Source: Pogonophryne albipinna
Taxonomy: Eukaryota; Chordata; Actinopteri; Perciformes; Artedidraconidae
Direction: 5' to 3'
NCBI GenBank assembly: GCA_028583405.1
Contig: CM053248.1
Location: forward strand, 27,302,769 to 27,366,768
DNA length: 64,000 nt
Below, piece by piece: positions 45,915-59,814 of the stretch (positions are counted from its first letter, which is position 1; the number at the start of each line of letters is the position of its first letter). Below the pieces are notes generated by a model that was given only the letters and a program-made list of their open reading frames with translations, was not told where the DNA came from and searched no databases. The translations under genes and the position numbers were made by a program.

Positions 45915-47578
45915 GGGATAATGTGCAGTGACGCGGTCATTATGGGGAATTCTATAACACATAGGTTTGAGCAAGCTCTCTGATTGGTCAATAGGCGTGT
46001 TTGATTCCACGATCAAACAACGATCAAATAGAACGTGCCTAATCACAAAGTATCCAGTGGCCTACACACGCCACTAGCCTACCGAAACTACTTCCATGAG
46101 CCTACATCGTGTGGTTTCCATAGCGACGTTTCGCGACACACAGCCGTTACACTGTTATACATTGTCTCTCGTTGAAATCGGTAGCTACAAAATGTCAGAA
46201 GCACCTGCATACAGCGGCTGGCGGAGGCAGGGTTGGAGGCCAGAGAAATCATGTCCGTTAGCGGACATAAAAACGAGTCATCGCTTCGCAGCTACTGGGC
46301 TCCATCTCTCGACAACAGAAAGATGTGGAGCAACCAGGGAGCAACGCGCTTTTTGCCGGTCCGGGACATGCCATGAAACGGCCACTGGAGGAAAGCTCTT
46401 CCTATAACGTAGTCCTACCCGTGAACACCACAGCACCACCTGCAAAAAAGTCTGGCATGGAGTTCATGGAGAGCTGTTTCAAGAATTGCACTTTTAATGG
46501 CAGCATGAACATCCACCTTCATTCTGAACCCAAAATGTTTCAGCACCATGGACAGCCTGATTTGATTTGTTCCGCTAATCCCACACAGTGATTACTCAGA
46601 TATTTAAATAGCCTAATTCAAGAATTGTTTTCAATACATTATTTTCCATAAATTGGTTAATAATATATTATTTACTATAATTATATCAATAACTGTAAGC
46701 GGGGTAGCAGGAGTGTTCGATTGATCGGCTATCGTTACCATGGGAACTACTTTCTAGGAACTACTTTCTGACGGAGATTAACTCAAGCAGAAAGCGTAGG
46801 TTTGGGAGCAAATTAGCCCACATTATGAAATTATTTTTACGATATTGTTGATTACAATGATAGTTTGTGTAATAGAATCGCTTAAAAGAACACCGACAGG
46901 CTGATCAGGAGCTCGACGCGAAGCGGAGGGATCTAGATCGGCATGAAGGTGTTCTTTTCCCCATAATGACCAAGTCGCTGCACATTATCCCGCTTATTAC
47001 ATGGCCACATTCTCAACAAAGTAACGTTATGACTCCCAATATTAATTGAAATGCTTTTATGGATTTAGAAAATGATTTTATTGATTTAAAAAATAGTATA
47101 TTGATTTAAATTGACATGCATCCGCTAAGAAAAATAGTCCGTTGTTACCGTTTGACCGTAGCAAGGGCAGGAACTGCTTCGATAGCGTTTTTGAGGAGCT
47201 TTTTGATTACAGATTTGAAAACATCGCTGCTTGCTTTAAAAGTAGCACAATTCATTAGGTCAAACCTTGGAAAGTATCTAGATATCCCTGCCCTAATGCC
47301 AAAGTAACTGGCAACTGAATATGTGTCGCCGTCTGATGTCTATGTCTGGACCGCTGCGTAAAAAGGAGGGTTTCTGCCCGTTACTTGTCCGCTGTTTTCT
47401 TGTCGCTCTTGTCTTGTCAGTTAGAAACCAAACCAAACTGTATACAGTTAAATCGAACGGACTTGTTTGTGCAGATGTGAGCGTCCTTAACAGCGGTCTG
47501 TCTGTTCTGGATTAACAACGTGTCACGTGTTCTGAATTGACCAATCAGAATCGAGTATTCAACTAAGCCATGTAATAA
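45915..47578. mobile_element. composite inverted-repeat element, second copy
   Basis: The counterpart of 29113-30776, with only a few substitutions (for example near 47155 and 47258). Confidence 0.6.
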
Positions 47579-49077
47579 AAGTATTTACATTCTGTTGTTT
47601 GTAATTACATGGTCTGACAAGTCACACTCAGACAACTGTGCTTTGCCTACTCAAGTCGTAAGTATCCCCCAGAGTCATATTCACACCCCATGTAGACAGC
47701 AATTTACACAAGAAAATGTCATGTACAGTAACAACATTTTTAAAATAGTTACAATAGCAAAAAAGCATGAAGCAATATGATTTGAACTTGAAGTGGACTT
47801 TATAAGAAATAATGGAAATCGTATTTAAAAAAAGACTAACTTGGGTAAGTTGGGGGAAATGTCTGACTTTGGATGGGAACCCTTAATGTCAAGACTTAAA
47901 TAAGTGGCATTTCTTCCTTCACAAAGCATAAACACTACTTTTACATTGTATACAGAATTGCCAAATATGAATGAATAAATTGGTAGAATACTTTAAAGTT
48001 GGAATCAGACAAAAATAATGTTCGCCCTAAAAACAGAACAGAGGCGAAGCACAGGTTCAGTCTTTCTCTTGCACAGAGTGAGGTACATAAGGGGCTCGAA
48101 GTACTCCTGAAAAAGATGCTATGAGTAGATGTTAATGAGAATGCTGTCTGATGGGTTAATCCACTCCGATGTTTCAGAATTAAATGTTAATAACTTAAGT
48201 GGCATGAAGCTTTTAGAGGGGAATTATGATTGCTGCTTACAAAGTCAGAGGTCCATCTGCTATTTAACTTCATTCCCTGGCAGATACAGCAATACAACAA
48301 TGTATGAAGTCCTCGTGGAGAGAAAAAAGAAGCCTTATCATGAGTGTGGGAGTAACAAATCTAGCAAAGCAGATGGGATAACCCAATTTATGTAAAGTAA
48401 CCCTACAGGTTCTTATGGTGACTTAATCATAGTTGCAACTTAACCTGTTAAGCCCTGAGCCTGTTTTCCAGGTATCAGGCTCGAAAATGACATTCCCAGA
48501 ACAAATGACTATATCTTCACTTCTAAAAAGGGGTACATTAATAATATTTTTTCTCAAAGCAATGATAAACCTGTGAGTTGGATGTAGAAAAGTCAGAATC
48601 AATAAACATTTTAAATTATGGTGTCCGTCTAAAAAAACAAAAACATTACTTGTAGTGAAAACCACCCTTGAATGATGGGATAGTAGAATAAAAGCTTTAG
48701 GATTCCAAACAATAACAAATAATAAGTACCCTGTATCAAGATTGATGCAAAACAAGTGACATTTGACCTTTTTAGAGAGGATAGCAAAAGAAAAAACACT
48801 TCTGGGGTCATTTGGGTGTATTTCCCATATCTCTGGGTTGATTTTGATGATTGACACCTCTTTTGAACCATTAGAGCCAATAGAATCAAGAGGGAAGTTC
48901 CTAAAATCCATCTAAACATTACCCATTGGTGAATGTGTGATGCACAGCCAGAATGCCCAAAACCGGAAGCTGGGTTGTAGCTCTCACACACTCAATATGA
49001 AATCTCAGTTTTTGACAACAATTTTATGATGGATTATCAGTAATCATTTCAAAGTGACATCAAGGTTTCATGAGCGG

Positions 49078-49759
49078 TAGGGTTGGGAACCGAAACTCGG
49101 TTCCAGATGAGAACCGATAAGAAAATGCCGGGTACCGGGTACACAATTTCGGTTCTGCTTAACGGTTCCTAAACGCGGTAGACCCTGTATTCCACCGGGT
49201 CCGTCTGCGCCGCGGCGCCGGCGGTGACCCGGTGGAATACAGGGTAAGGGCGGACTGGCCATCTGTGTGTTCTGGAGAATCACAGAACGGCCGGCCGGCA
49301 CCGCCCTTAATTTTTTTAAACGGCATCATGTAAGTTGCGCTGACAGGCGACAGTGGTCTACAGTTGCCCCTCAGCGAGGCTCCCCCACCCTCCCGTAGAC
49401 AGTTCACGAGCTCAGTCACTTCATAACACCAAAGATGGATCGCGGTAAACGCTCGAAAGTGAGGCTCCACTACACTAAAAAAGAAAAAGACAAGGCACAG
49501 TGTAATGCCTGTTAATAGCTTGCCAAAGGCATAGATCAGTTACAATAAAGCACAGCTATTGTGCAATACATTTGTATTGCATGTATATTTTTTATTTGTA
49601 AAAACGTCAGTTAAAGCTTAAAAGAATAAAGATATTTTTGTTATCTAAACATTTGACCTCTTTCTTTTACAATTTTGGAATCGAAACGGAGGAATCGATA
49701 AGAACCGGAATCGACAAGCAGAACCGGAATCGATATATTTCAAACGATACCCATCCCTA
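49078..49759 (+). mobile_element. hAT relic with internal hairpin, second copy
   Basis: The counterpart of 32272-32953, with the same target duplication (49070-49077, 49760-49767) and hairpin arms at 49182-49200 and 49227-49245. Confidence 0.72.
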
Positions 49760-49767
49760 ATGAGTGG

Positions 49768-52700
49768 GCAATAAAGTTACATGAAGATGTAACGCTCATG
49801 CAACAGACACTGGCAGGTGCACCGACATCTGCTGCAGAGCCAGCTCCAAGAACCCCCCCCCCCCCCCCCTCTTCTTTGTCATAACCCAAGGTAAATGCTT
49901 ATTCTAACTGTGGGAATCAGGAATTCCCCACACTTCATCTTGGAGATTCTTACTTTATGTAGTTTCAGATTTCATTGCCGTGGAAACAGGGCTTGGGTTT
50001 CCCTCATCGCCTGTCTAACTGACCTCTAACAGGAATAACCATTACTGTTAAGATGCCAATGCTTTGGGATCAGGGGTATTTAAAGCCATACAATATTTAT
50101 GTCCCACATTTATCTCCATTGCTGACAAAATTCTATCCGGGGCCGATGTGTGATACATATTAAGAGTCACCTTAATCATTAGCTGGAAAGGTTAACTGTC
50201 ATTGAACACCTTTGGATAAGTCATTAGAAGTCCATTTCCCCAGCGCTCTGGCCTCAGAGTGGGAGACCCCCCTCCCATCTCCCATCTCCTGAGCACTCAG
50301 ACAGCCCATTACCAGCATCCTGTCTGCACGAGCACAGCCCCCCCCCCTCCCACCTCCGCACACCTCACTCAATTTTCTGCAGCTGTGAACATGTCAATAT
50401 AGTTGATGCGCTTAACACCGGTCTAATGCTAAATTGTGGTTGCATCCACTGCGGCTGAGAAATATTACTGCTCAATGGGGGCTCATTATTTTCAGTTATT
50501 AATTATCGAAACAAATAATGTTTTTTGAAGGGCTGTACCAAATAGTTTGAAGCCTCATTTATAACGATAACATTTTCATCAGCCATAAACCCAGTATTTA
50601 TGCACAGCTGCAGATAAAGATTAATCTACATTATTATAGTGGTATTACACCATTTACTAATCATAGTTTTCCATTGCTAAAGGCTTGGATATCGGTTAAC
50701 GGTGAGATGGGTCCAACTAAACTCATTCATAATCCCTAACAGGTGTACATTTCTACAAACATTACCAAGGTAGCACACAGCTCCCACTGCTGGGTCACAC
50801 AGTGAGGGAACGAGTGTAATCAATACTACTCACAGCTTCTGGCTAAATATGAGTCAACAGGCAAAATGCAGCTGTAATCAAATATTTCTACTTGATCTCC
50901 CTTTTCCAGAAGCAGCACTCCTACACGGTTTCACTACTTTTGTTAAATGCAGGCAGATGGGATCTCCTGTGCTCGCTGTATGACTGATGTGCAGAATCTG
51001 TAGATCAGCGTGAGGTGTTATCCATAAACATGCTTTATGACTGCTTCTCTCTCATGTTGCCTTTCACATGACAATATAAACTCCATTACCCATATGCCTA
51101 TTTGTAGCCAGCAGTCTACCTGATATCAGACGTATAATGGACTCTTATGAACAGACAGGACAGTTCCTCCTGCCATTAATTAAAGTGAAAAAACGTAATG
51201 AGGCGGATGGAAATAGAATATACTCTCCCTCAGTGGGCTCTGACTGAGACACTACAAAAGAGCCATTTCAAACAAGATTAAAGGCATTCATAGATTTAAA
51301 AATGTGTCTTGGAAAACATCTTTGGATAGAAATTAAGAAATTGGGGTTCTTAAATAAATGTGATATACTTACAAAAGTTCTGTAGTCCAAATGTATTATT
51401 TATAAAAAGAAATGTAATTATTGTACAGTCATAATTAATTGTCATATTGATTTCCGGTAGGACCGTATAGTGAACGCTAAGTGCATGTTATAAAGTGTGT
51501 GTTGCGCCCTGCTCTTTATAGCTTGCATTATTAACAGAGCCAAATGCCAGGGGGAAAGATGCTTGGCTGTCTTGCAACATCTGTAACGGCTGGTCATTAT
51601 GCTGCAGAGGGGAAATAAGATGCAGATGAAGAGACAAAGACTAAACAGTTATTTATAACTCCATTACAACTACAAGTAACACCCTAATGACTGGGGAGAT
51701 TTAAGCTGCTACTATAAATGTAATCAAAGACTTATCCAACTGATTTCAGAGGTTCCTTTTGCCTTCAGCAAAGCATTTCTGGGGAAACGTGTAATTCCTC
51801 AAAACAACCTGGCTTCTTACTGATTTGTATGCTTGTTTTTTCCTCTGTAGTTCAGCAGGGAAATCAAGGTAGCTCTATTCATCTCCAGATATCACAGGCT
51901 TCCCTGTTTTCTGCTTAAGGAGACAAAAACATAACTTGGAGATCCTTTAACTTTTTAATTAGGCAGTGAGAGAGCGGCGTAGTAACTCCTACACATTAGA
52001 GTCAGTCAGATACTTTATACATATGGCATCATTATGATAAATATGCTCTATCAAACTGTCAGTGTCAGGAAAATCACCCCATTACGGCTGATTGATGGGT
52101 GTGCTGTACATTTACATTTCAGCACAGACAACAGAGCATTTGCTTCTCACACCCTTGTTGCTTTTTAAAATGGTATTTCAATCAGCTAACTTCCTGCAGC
52201 CGTGGCACAGACACGTGAGCTCTGCTGGTGTGTGCGCCGCAGACACCTAGCTTAATATGCTAATGAAAGTTATCAGCAGATCATACTTGCTAATTGAGTT
52301 CAGAGAGCATCCCGGATAATGATCACAAACTATTTGCATACTATTGCAGTTCATAGCTGGCATATCTGCCTGTGCTCAAAGACAAGGCAAGGTCAAAAAC
52401 CTCCATTATCACAGCAATTTATTCAATTCGATTACCTTTATTTCAGACACCTGATCTCAAATTAGATTGATTCATCTGTCAACATATTCAACCCAATTCT
52501 ATCAGGCTCTGGATAAAGTTTAACCATGCAGTAAGAATGAAAAGCGAGCAGCAAACCCCAGGGAAGCTGAGGGAGGCTCTAATGACTAAAAAATATCACT
52601 GGAGTGAAAAGAACTCTTCTCATCTGCTCGACCTTTTCATTTTCACTGAGGGAAAAATACCTCACTCCCCAACTCCACTTTAACATTTAAACCACTTTTA

Positions 52701-55700
52701 CAATATAGAGCTCTTACATCTAGCTGGTCTGATGGTGCTAAAATGAAATCTTTGCACCAAGAAACAAAATGGGTATTACATCTTAAATCCATCAAGTGCT
52801 TTAGTTCATAAATCTGAAATGGTGAAGTGTGTGCGGAAATACTACAAAGACTAGAGATTACAGAGATTATAGAGATTACACATTTGTCGTGGTTTTTAGT
52901 TGCAATACCAAGTGAAATTGTAAATTGATTAGTTAGCAGAACATGCTGTTTTCGGCCTGTAAAATGTGGATTTTTCTCTGTTTGATTTCATATTAAACTG
53001 AAATATCTTTGGGCTTTGAACAAGACATTTGAAATGACCTTTGACTGATAAACTGAGATGGAAATTCTTCTGCAATATTGTTTAATCAAGCAAATAACCG
53101 TCAGATTAATCAATACTAATAACGATTGTTAGTTTTGGCTCTAGGTCATACACAAATACAATATATATGATGCATAGTTAATAATTAAAATGTTACTTCA
53201 TATCTCTTGGAAGATACTTTCAAGACCAGAAGGCACACATGTTTGCTGCTTTTTATAGAACCCTGAACTGATAACAGAGGCCACGGTAGAGATGACTTTA
53301 GATGCGTGTGTTTGAGAGTTGGTCCTCATCGAATGGGTATGTGAGACGGTATAGAATGACGGTGAAAAATATATGATTTCTGTCTGACCCCACAGGCCAC
53401 TGAGGGCCCATCTGTCATGCGAGTGCTGTGAGAAAAGCCCGGACCCTTTGACTTGCAGCATCAGGCAGATGCCACTGTCAGAGCTGAAGATCATAGCTTC
53501 CGCCGGCCTATACACACAAAGATCTGAGAGGTAACAATGACAGCAAAAAGCTGCTTTTCATCCAGGGAAAAAGTTTGTGAAGAGGTGAACAGATTACTAA
53601 TGAGACAATTCGCACTGTTCCAAATTCTAGTGAGCCGGAAGACTCCAACTTTCTGCACTGGAGTTCATGTTGAGAGATAATGAAGCATTTTCAAAGTTAT
53701 CGGATGAATCACAAAGCAATTAAAACTGATTCCAACTGTCTAAACCTTTAACATTTTGTGTTTTTTTATGGTCACGAATCCTTTTTAGATACACATGTCG
53801 TGCCTGGAGCAAACTACAGTGTAAAGTAAAAAAGCTTCTGCTCTTTGTTGATCGTGGAAAATTTGGAGAACATTTTTCGCACTGCCTGAAAATCTTTTGA
53901 TGAAGTCAAGTTTAATACAGTGAAACTATTCACTTGGAGTTATACCATCTACAGCAGCCACAACCAGTGTGTTAAAGATGACGATGTAGGGCCTTAGCAT
54001 ATGGGCAGAGGTGCCCTTTTGGCTCATGTGGATTGAAGTGTGCATCAATGCTGATCTGTATGGCAAATGACATACTCATCAAAAATGCAGTCAGGAAATG
54101 GAGCTGTTTGGTTTGACACACTGTCAAGTAATTTGGCTGTCAAATGGAAAGAAGCATTCAGCCGATTTTACAGAAAACATTTCAACTATGTTCAGAAATA
54201 AGCTGCGGCATATTCACTGCGTCTCCAATGAAGCATCTGCCTCAGTGTAGCAAGTGATGCTTATTTGATATCTGTCATTTCACTTGTCTGCCAACACAAG
54301 ACAATAAAACCAAGGTCATTTTGAAAAAAGCTAATGCTTAATTTCCATCGTATGCTCTTTTTTACTTTCCTCTGCAATCCTTAATTAACTGCTACTTTGT
54401 GGAATTGACTTTTTTCATCTTATAATTTGTGATGCACATGCTGAATACTTCCACTCACAACCGCCCTGCTGCTTCTTGATAATGACTTTGATAAATCCAT
54501 GTGGAGAAAAAGATAAATCACATGTTATCGCTCCTTGGGGGTCACTATTCAAAGGCCAGCTCACAGGATACACTCAAGAGCACTGCTATCATGGGCAACA
54601 CAACATTAACTCACCTCATATTAAGGCAGGTATAGTGACGGACATGAACACACACTCCAGGTAGTGCTCTCTGATTAGTCTGTGAAGGTGGTGTGTTTGG
54701 CTTTAACATCAAAGCCCTGTGAGTATGTATGTTGATGTGAGATTAATGTAAGGCTCTAACCTACACTGGCACGTCGCCAAACAAATACCCGTAGCAGCAG
54801 CTGGTGATGTTTCATGTCTCTCCCACGGTTCCTCCGTAAAGCCGTGTCTTAATCTCATTATTGCAGAACTACCACTCCAAACACACACAAGAGAGAGAGA
54901 GAGAAGACAACTGTCAACATATTAACAAAGCAGCATATTAGTAGGAAAGCCATGTAAAGGTCAAGCTGTTCTTTGCAGCTCAAAATGCCAAAAAGCATCA
55001 AAGCAAAGAGGCTTGAGAAGCACTGGCGTTGAGATGATTGTGCCCACATCATTTGGGAGGCTTACTGTCCAACATCTATGGAGCTATATATAACATTTCC
55101 GCTTTGTTTTTTACTGGATGCTAATATTGGAGCTTTTCATAAATATACACTCAGTGATATCACCACTAATTCCACGTAAATTGCATCTGCCATCCATCCT
55201 ACGCTTATATAACAGCTCAAACATGTCCATAAAGTGCAATCTGCCCTCTTAAAAAGGGAACAAGAGGGAATTTGTTTATACGATAATTTTTCTAAATTTA
55301 GTCCTCTCCTTTTTTTTGAATGGCATGTATGGATGTATCATTTATTTTTCATGACACTACTGTCATTACTTCCCAAAAAATAGGTTCGAGCAGAGAAGGC
55401 CAATGCATTCACCTGGCTATAATCACTGCTGCCATGATCAGTCGCAAGTCAAAATACATGCATATTACTTCATTTAAAAATGTACAAATAGCACAGGAGC
55501 AACAAGAGGCTCTTTCCTTGGCAGCCCAGTTAGGCATGCGATTCACACTTTAGGGGTGCTTTGAGAATTACACATTTAGTTTTTGTCTTATTTGTGCAGG
55601 TGGAGCAATTTGCCCATCAACTGGTAAATGTGTGTAGTGGATACTACAAGTTAAACCATGTTCATAGGTTTTGTGTTAGGTGATGCATCATTAAAGTTCC

Positions 55701-56980
55701 CTTAATGAAGCCTGAAATCATTTAAAGAATTTTGCTTCTATTAAAGACACGCAGGACTATCCAGCCGGCTTTCTAGTCAAATACCCATAAAATCATAGGC
55801 TCTCTTTTTCTATCTTTGTAAGTGACGTGTTGTACAGGGGCAAACAGGATCACCACATCATTGACAGGTTTTTCCCTCTCTGTGAGTAGTCTTCTTCCTC
55901 CTCTCCTGCCTTTCAGAGCTGCCCTCCAGGTCCTGGATTAGTCATGGGGAGAACTCCGAACGGCAGCCATGCAGCCTCAGAAACACTCTCCTAATGAGTC
56001 TGTGAGGGACTGATGGCTTGGCTTATCCAGTTAAAGAGCTGCTTCTTCAGCTTGTCTGGGCTTTCATCTTTTCATCTGCCACACTGGGCTCTCTGAGAAC
56101 TCCCCATTCATCTCTCCATCTACCAATCGTACACATAATTAACCGCTCCACAAGAAACTGTTGGCGTCATCTGGGGAAATAAACTAAATTGGAGAAGGTC
56201 ATCTGATGTTCACTCAGATCTAATTTCTAAAGAGTTTTATCACCTGTCCTAATAAGCCTGCAAGGCAACACAAACCAATGTAGTCTTTTGCATGTTGAGA
56301 CAAAAATAAAATAAGAAAATCACCAAAAACAGTGTATTATAACTCTTTAAACTTGATTATAACCATTTTCGCTTGGAGAATAAAATACTCCACAGAATAT
56401 CAATTTGTTAAAATATAGCTAGTTACAATTGATCTATGTTAAGTATTCGGTTGTTGCTTTTCATTGTGACTGAAAAACCAAAAAACATTGAAATCAAAAT
56501 TGGTCAGATTGATGATGATGACAGCACTTAGTTAGCAGTGATTCAGCACATCTCAAGATATAAGGTTGAAGAGCACAGAGCTTTGAAAAGTTGACTATGC
56601 AAATCTGTTAAGGAGCACATTTAGCTGACTGTACAAAGCAGCCAGCAGCTGTTTTCTCTTAAAAAATGTGATGCAAGGCTTTTCATCCCTGGGAGAAAAC
56701 CAACAGTGACTCTATAACACTTAAGCAAATGCCAACTTCTAATTCAGTAAGTGCTCTTTAACAAAAATCAAGGTTTAACTACAGGGTACTTGTACTTCTA
56801 AGAAGGCAAGAACACATTCACATACAATCTTATATCGGCTTTTCTGTAGCATTTACAATAATAAATTGTATAAGGAAAAAGCAAACACATTCTAGATCTC
56901 TTGGTTAACACCAAACAAGAGTGCAAACAACGTGAAGTGGGATTCAAGGTCAGGGTCTTCAGAGTCTGTCATTATCAAGC
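49768..56980 (-). other. dock1 intron B/A, quiet 7 kb, second copy
   Basis: The same content as 32962-40174 with scattered substitutions, such as tgctctatc (near 52045) against tgctccatc, and a C17 tract at 49853-49869. Confidence 0.5.
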
Positions 56981-57068
56981 CAAGGGCGCCGGAAGCGGGG
57001 GGGCCAGGGGGCCATTGGCCCCCCCCACTTTTCAGCCCTGCCCCACATTTTTGCAGCGGCGGATGCCG

Positions 57069-58080
57069 TGTACAAATCCCGTTTCAATAATTCCCCTCTA
57101 CTCTAAAGCCACATCTAAAACGCGATCTGATCTAGCTGTGTATATTTTGTTATTTTTTATTGTTATATTCAATCTCATTAGCTATAGGCATTTTTGAAGC
57201 TTGTAAAGGGAAGATGACAGCTCGCCTCTCACGTGCCACTCTGCTCTTCCACAGCGCTGCTCCCCCTCCCTCCCACTGAAATTATGAATGTAAGGCGTAT
57301 AGTAATCATAGATAACACGGCAGGGTCCGTTACAGTTTTTTTTATCTGATTTCAATTAAACAAAGTCTTGGCTTTCAGAATATTAAACTTGTTTCGGCAA
57401 ATTCAGATGATAAATACAGCTTTGAAGCTTGTGACGGCATAATTACAAGCAGAGAACGGAGTAACTTTACGTCACTGCAGGCATAACAACAGCCGGTGTT
57501 TCTCGTGAGTGTTTTCCCCGGGAAACAAACACAATACACACACAAACGCAAAAATATACACACCCACACGTACACGGCGCGGAACACTGTACAAATCCCG
57601 TTTCAATAATTCCCCTCTACTCTAAAGTCGCATCTAAAAAGAACGCCATCTGATCTAGCTGTGTCGGCTATATTTTGTTATTTTGTATTGTTATATTCAA
57701 TCTCATTAGCTACAGGCATTTTTGAAGCTTGTAAAGGGAAGATGACAGCTCACTCGCCACTTCGCTCTTCCACAGAGCCGCTCCCCTTCCCTCCCACTGA
57801 AATTATGAATGTAAGGTATATATAGTAATCATAGATAACACGGCAGGGTCCGTTACAGTTTTTTTTTATATCTGATTTCAATTAAACAAAGTCTTGGCTT
57901 TCAGAATATTATACTTGTTTCGGCAAATTCAGATGATAAATACAACTTTGAAGCTTGTGACGGCATAATTACAAGCGGAGATCGGAGTAACTTAACGTCA
58001 CAGCAGGCATAACAACAGCCGGTGTACACAAAATACACAAGCACACACGTATACACACACACACACTCGCGAGTTTCCCC
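57069..58080. repeat. 519-bp tandem repeat inside hAT element, two units
   Basis: Both units start TGTACAAATCCCGTTTCAAT (57069 and 57588) and stay alignable through CAACAGCCGGTGT. They differ by small indels. The second unit then diverges into CA-rich sequence. The first copy of the block has the same arrangement at 40262 and 40781. Confidence 0.85.
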
Positions 58081-58592
58081 CAGACCAGTAATCCAAACGA
58101 AAATATCTTCCCTGCATTTTGATCATTTGCTCCGCTAATAATCAATCAGATTGATCCAGAGAAGAGGACACTTTGAATGCCTTTTTCTAGTCATTATATA
58201 GGCTAATGTGACATATTTTGCTTAATGTTTGGAGTACAAAAACAATCCTGATATCATTAGAAAGCTCGGAATCTCCTCTTTCCAACAGTGTATACAACTC
58301 AAAATGTGTCTTCGGGTCAATGCGACTGATTTCGATAGAGCAGGTCATTTTGCATAAGGTAAAAATAAAGCAGGCAGACATAACAGGAATAATGTGTACA
58401 TTGTAACCCAATCAAATAGGACATTGTCACACCATTCAAATGTATCCATGTAAATTACAACCAATAAAAAAAGCTTAGATTTGTTTATTTGTTACGTTGT
58501 TTACTTTATTTGTTAAGGGGTGGCCACAATCGCGGACATGCTGGCGGCACAGGGACGAGGCACGCAATCCCTCTTCAGTGAAGTGGACAAGC

Positions 58593-58816
58593 TTCGACGG
58601 CTATTTGACTGTGCCGATGTCCAATGCAACAGCTGAGCGGAGCTTCTCCAGCCTCCGTTGGTTGAAGACGTTCCTTCGTTCAACTAGTCCGAGCGCCGCC
58701 TAAATCACCTTCTCTTCCTCCACAAAGATTTGACCGACGGCCTGGACCTCAAAAAAGTGCTCCGGAGTTTCTGCTTTGCCAGTGAGCGAAGGGAGGTTTA
58801 CTTTGGCAAAATGTAG
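58593..58816 (+). pseudogene. hAT transposase C-terminal (dimerisation) domain, frameshifted
   Basis: The first segment reads FDGYLTVPMSNATAERSFSS then LRWLKTFLRST. The motif P.S.A..ERSFS.L...K...R is the signature of the hAT C-terminal dimerisation domain. After a frameshift between about 58680 and 58697, the reading continues as RLNHLLFLHKDLTDGLDLKK and ends ERREVYFGKM before a stop at 58814-58816. It resembles the ZMYM/TTF-type hAT proteins of fish. The catalytic part is absent. Confidence 0.82.
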
Positions 58817-59243
58817 AAAGATTAAGTAGGCTAGATTTAGCCACGTGGGGATTTTTGTTTTGCTTTACCCTATGTATTGTGGGACATTTGTTTGAAGGTT
58901 GCTCCACCCTCATCTGTTATTGGACATTTTAGTCATGTGATTTTAATTACACGACATCACAGCTTGTGTTACTGTTAACAAGCTTGTTATAGGCCTACGT
59001 TCTTTTCACAAGAATTGTTGTTTGGTTCGGTTAAATAAATAATTTATGTCCAAAGCTTGCTGCTGTATTTACTCCCTCCATCTGACAGGAGGGAGCCTCG
59101 TGTGTCACTCCACGGAGTTCACTCCGTCACGGAGGGGGAGTGTGTAGGGGTAGGGTGTAGGGTGTGGTTTGGGATTGGGCCATACACACGCACTTTTTTG
59201 CCCCCCCCACTTCTAAAATGAATCCGGCGCGCCTGTATCAAGT

Positions 59244-59811
59244 CATGGTCAGTTCGGGGAAACAGCAGTAAATGTTTGATGCAGTTTTCCCCTGGGCAAT
59301 TAGAGCCCATGAATCACTTTACAACCTGGGGAAAGTAAGAGGCGATGGGTGGAGAAGAAGTGGGAGGCAACGACTTCTGCTGATGCCCATCTCATTAGTG
59401 GTGTTATCATGATGTGCGGACATGAAAGAGCCATCTGCTGGTGCTGTGGGGGGGTGAATGTGGCATGTGTGAAGAGTCCAGACTCAGGAAACTGTGAGGA
59501 AGGACTGAAGGATCTCCAAAGCTGCTTCACAAGGCTTCCAAATTTATTTTTAGGTGTCAGTTATATAGTGCAATTTGTAAAAGCAATTGACAATATTTAA
59601 AAGGTCTTCTAACACATATTTTTCTATAAACAATGACCTTGAGCACTTATCGCCCAACCTTTTCAATGACACTTAGCTATATAGAGATTTTCTAACATCT
59701 CTTAGCTAATTGTTCTGGATTTTCCACATTGTTCTGTCTAACAGCTCTCATTAATCCTGAAGTTCTGAAAACCCCTCTCTTTACTATCATCCCAGCACTT
59801 ATGGGACTGTC
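59244..59811 (-). other. dock1 intron B/A between hAT and MITE
   Basis: 568 bp with no recognised repeat, gene or RNA. Confidence 0.6.
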
Positions 59812-59814
59812 TTA

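Larger units (their letters stand above)
42496..58305. repeat. 15.8 kb duplicated block, second copy
   Basis: 15810 bp that begin exactly at the end of the N gap and end inside a hAT element, where the sequence continues unbroken to the right. Both the intact dock1 exon C and exon B lie here. The layout fits the left end of a separate contig overlapping the previous contig. Confidence 0.97.
56981..59235 (+). mobile_element. large hAT element, complete but decayed
   Basis: The ends CAAGGGCGCCGGA and (inverted) CAGGCGCGCCGGA match at 11 of 13 positions. They are flanked by TATCAAGC (56973-56980) and TATCAAGT (59236-59243). Two tandem units begin at 57069 and 57588. A transposase dimerisation-domain relic lies at 58593-58816. 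C/G-rich stretches (GGGGGGGCCAGGGGGCC, GCCCCCCCCACTT) lie at both ends. Confidence 0.8.
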
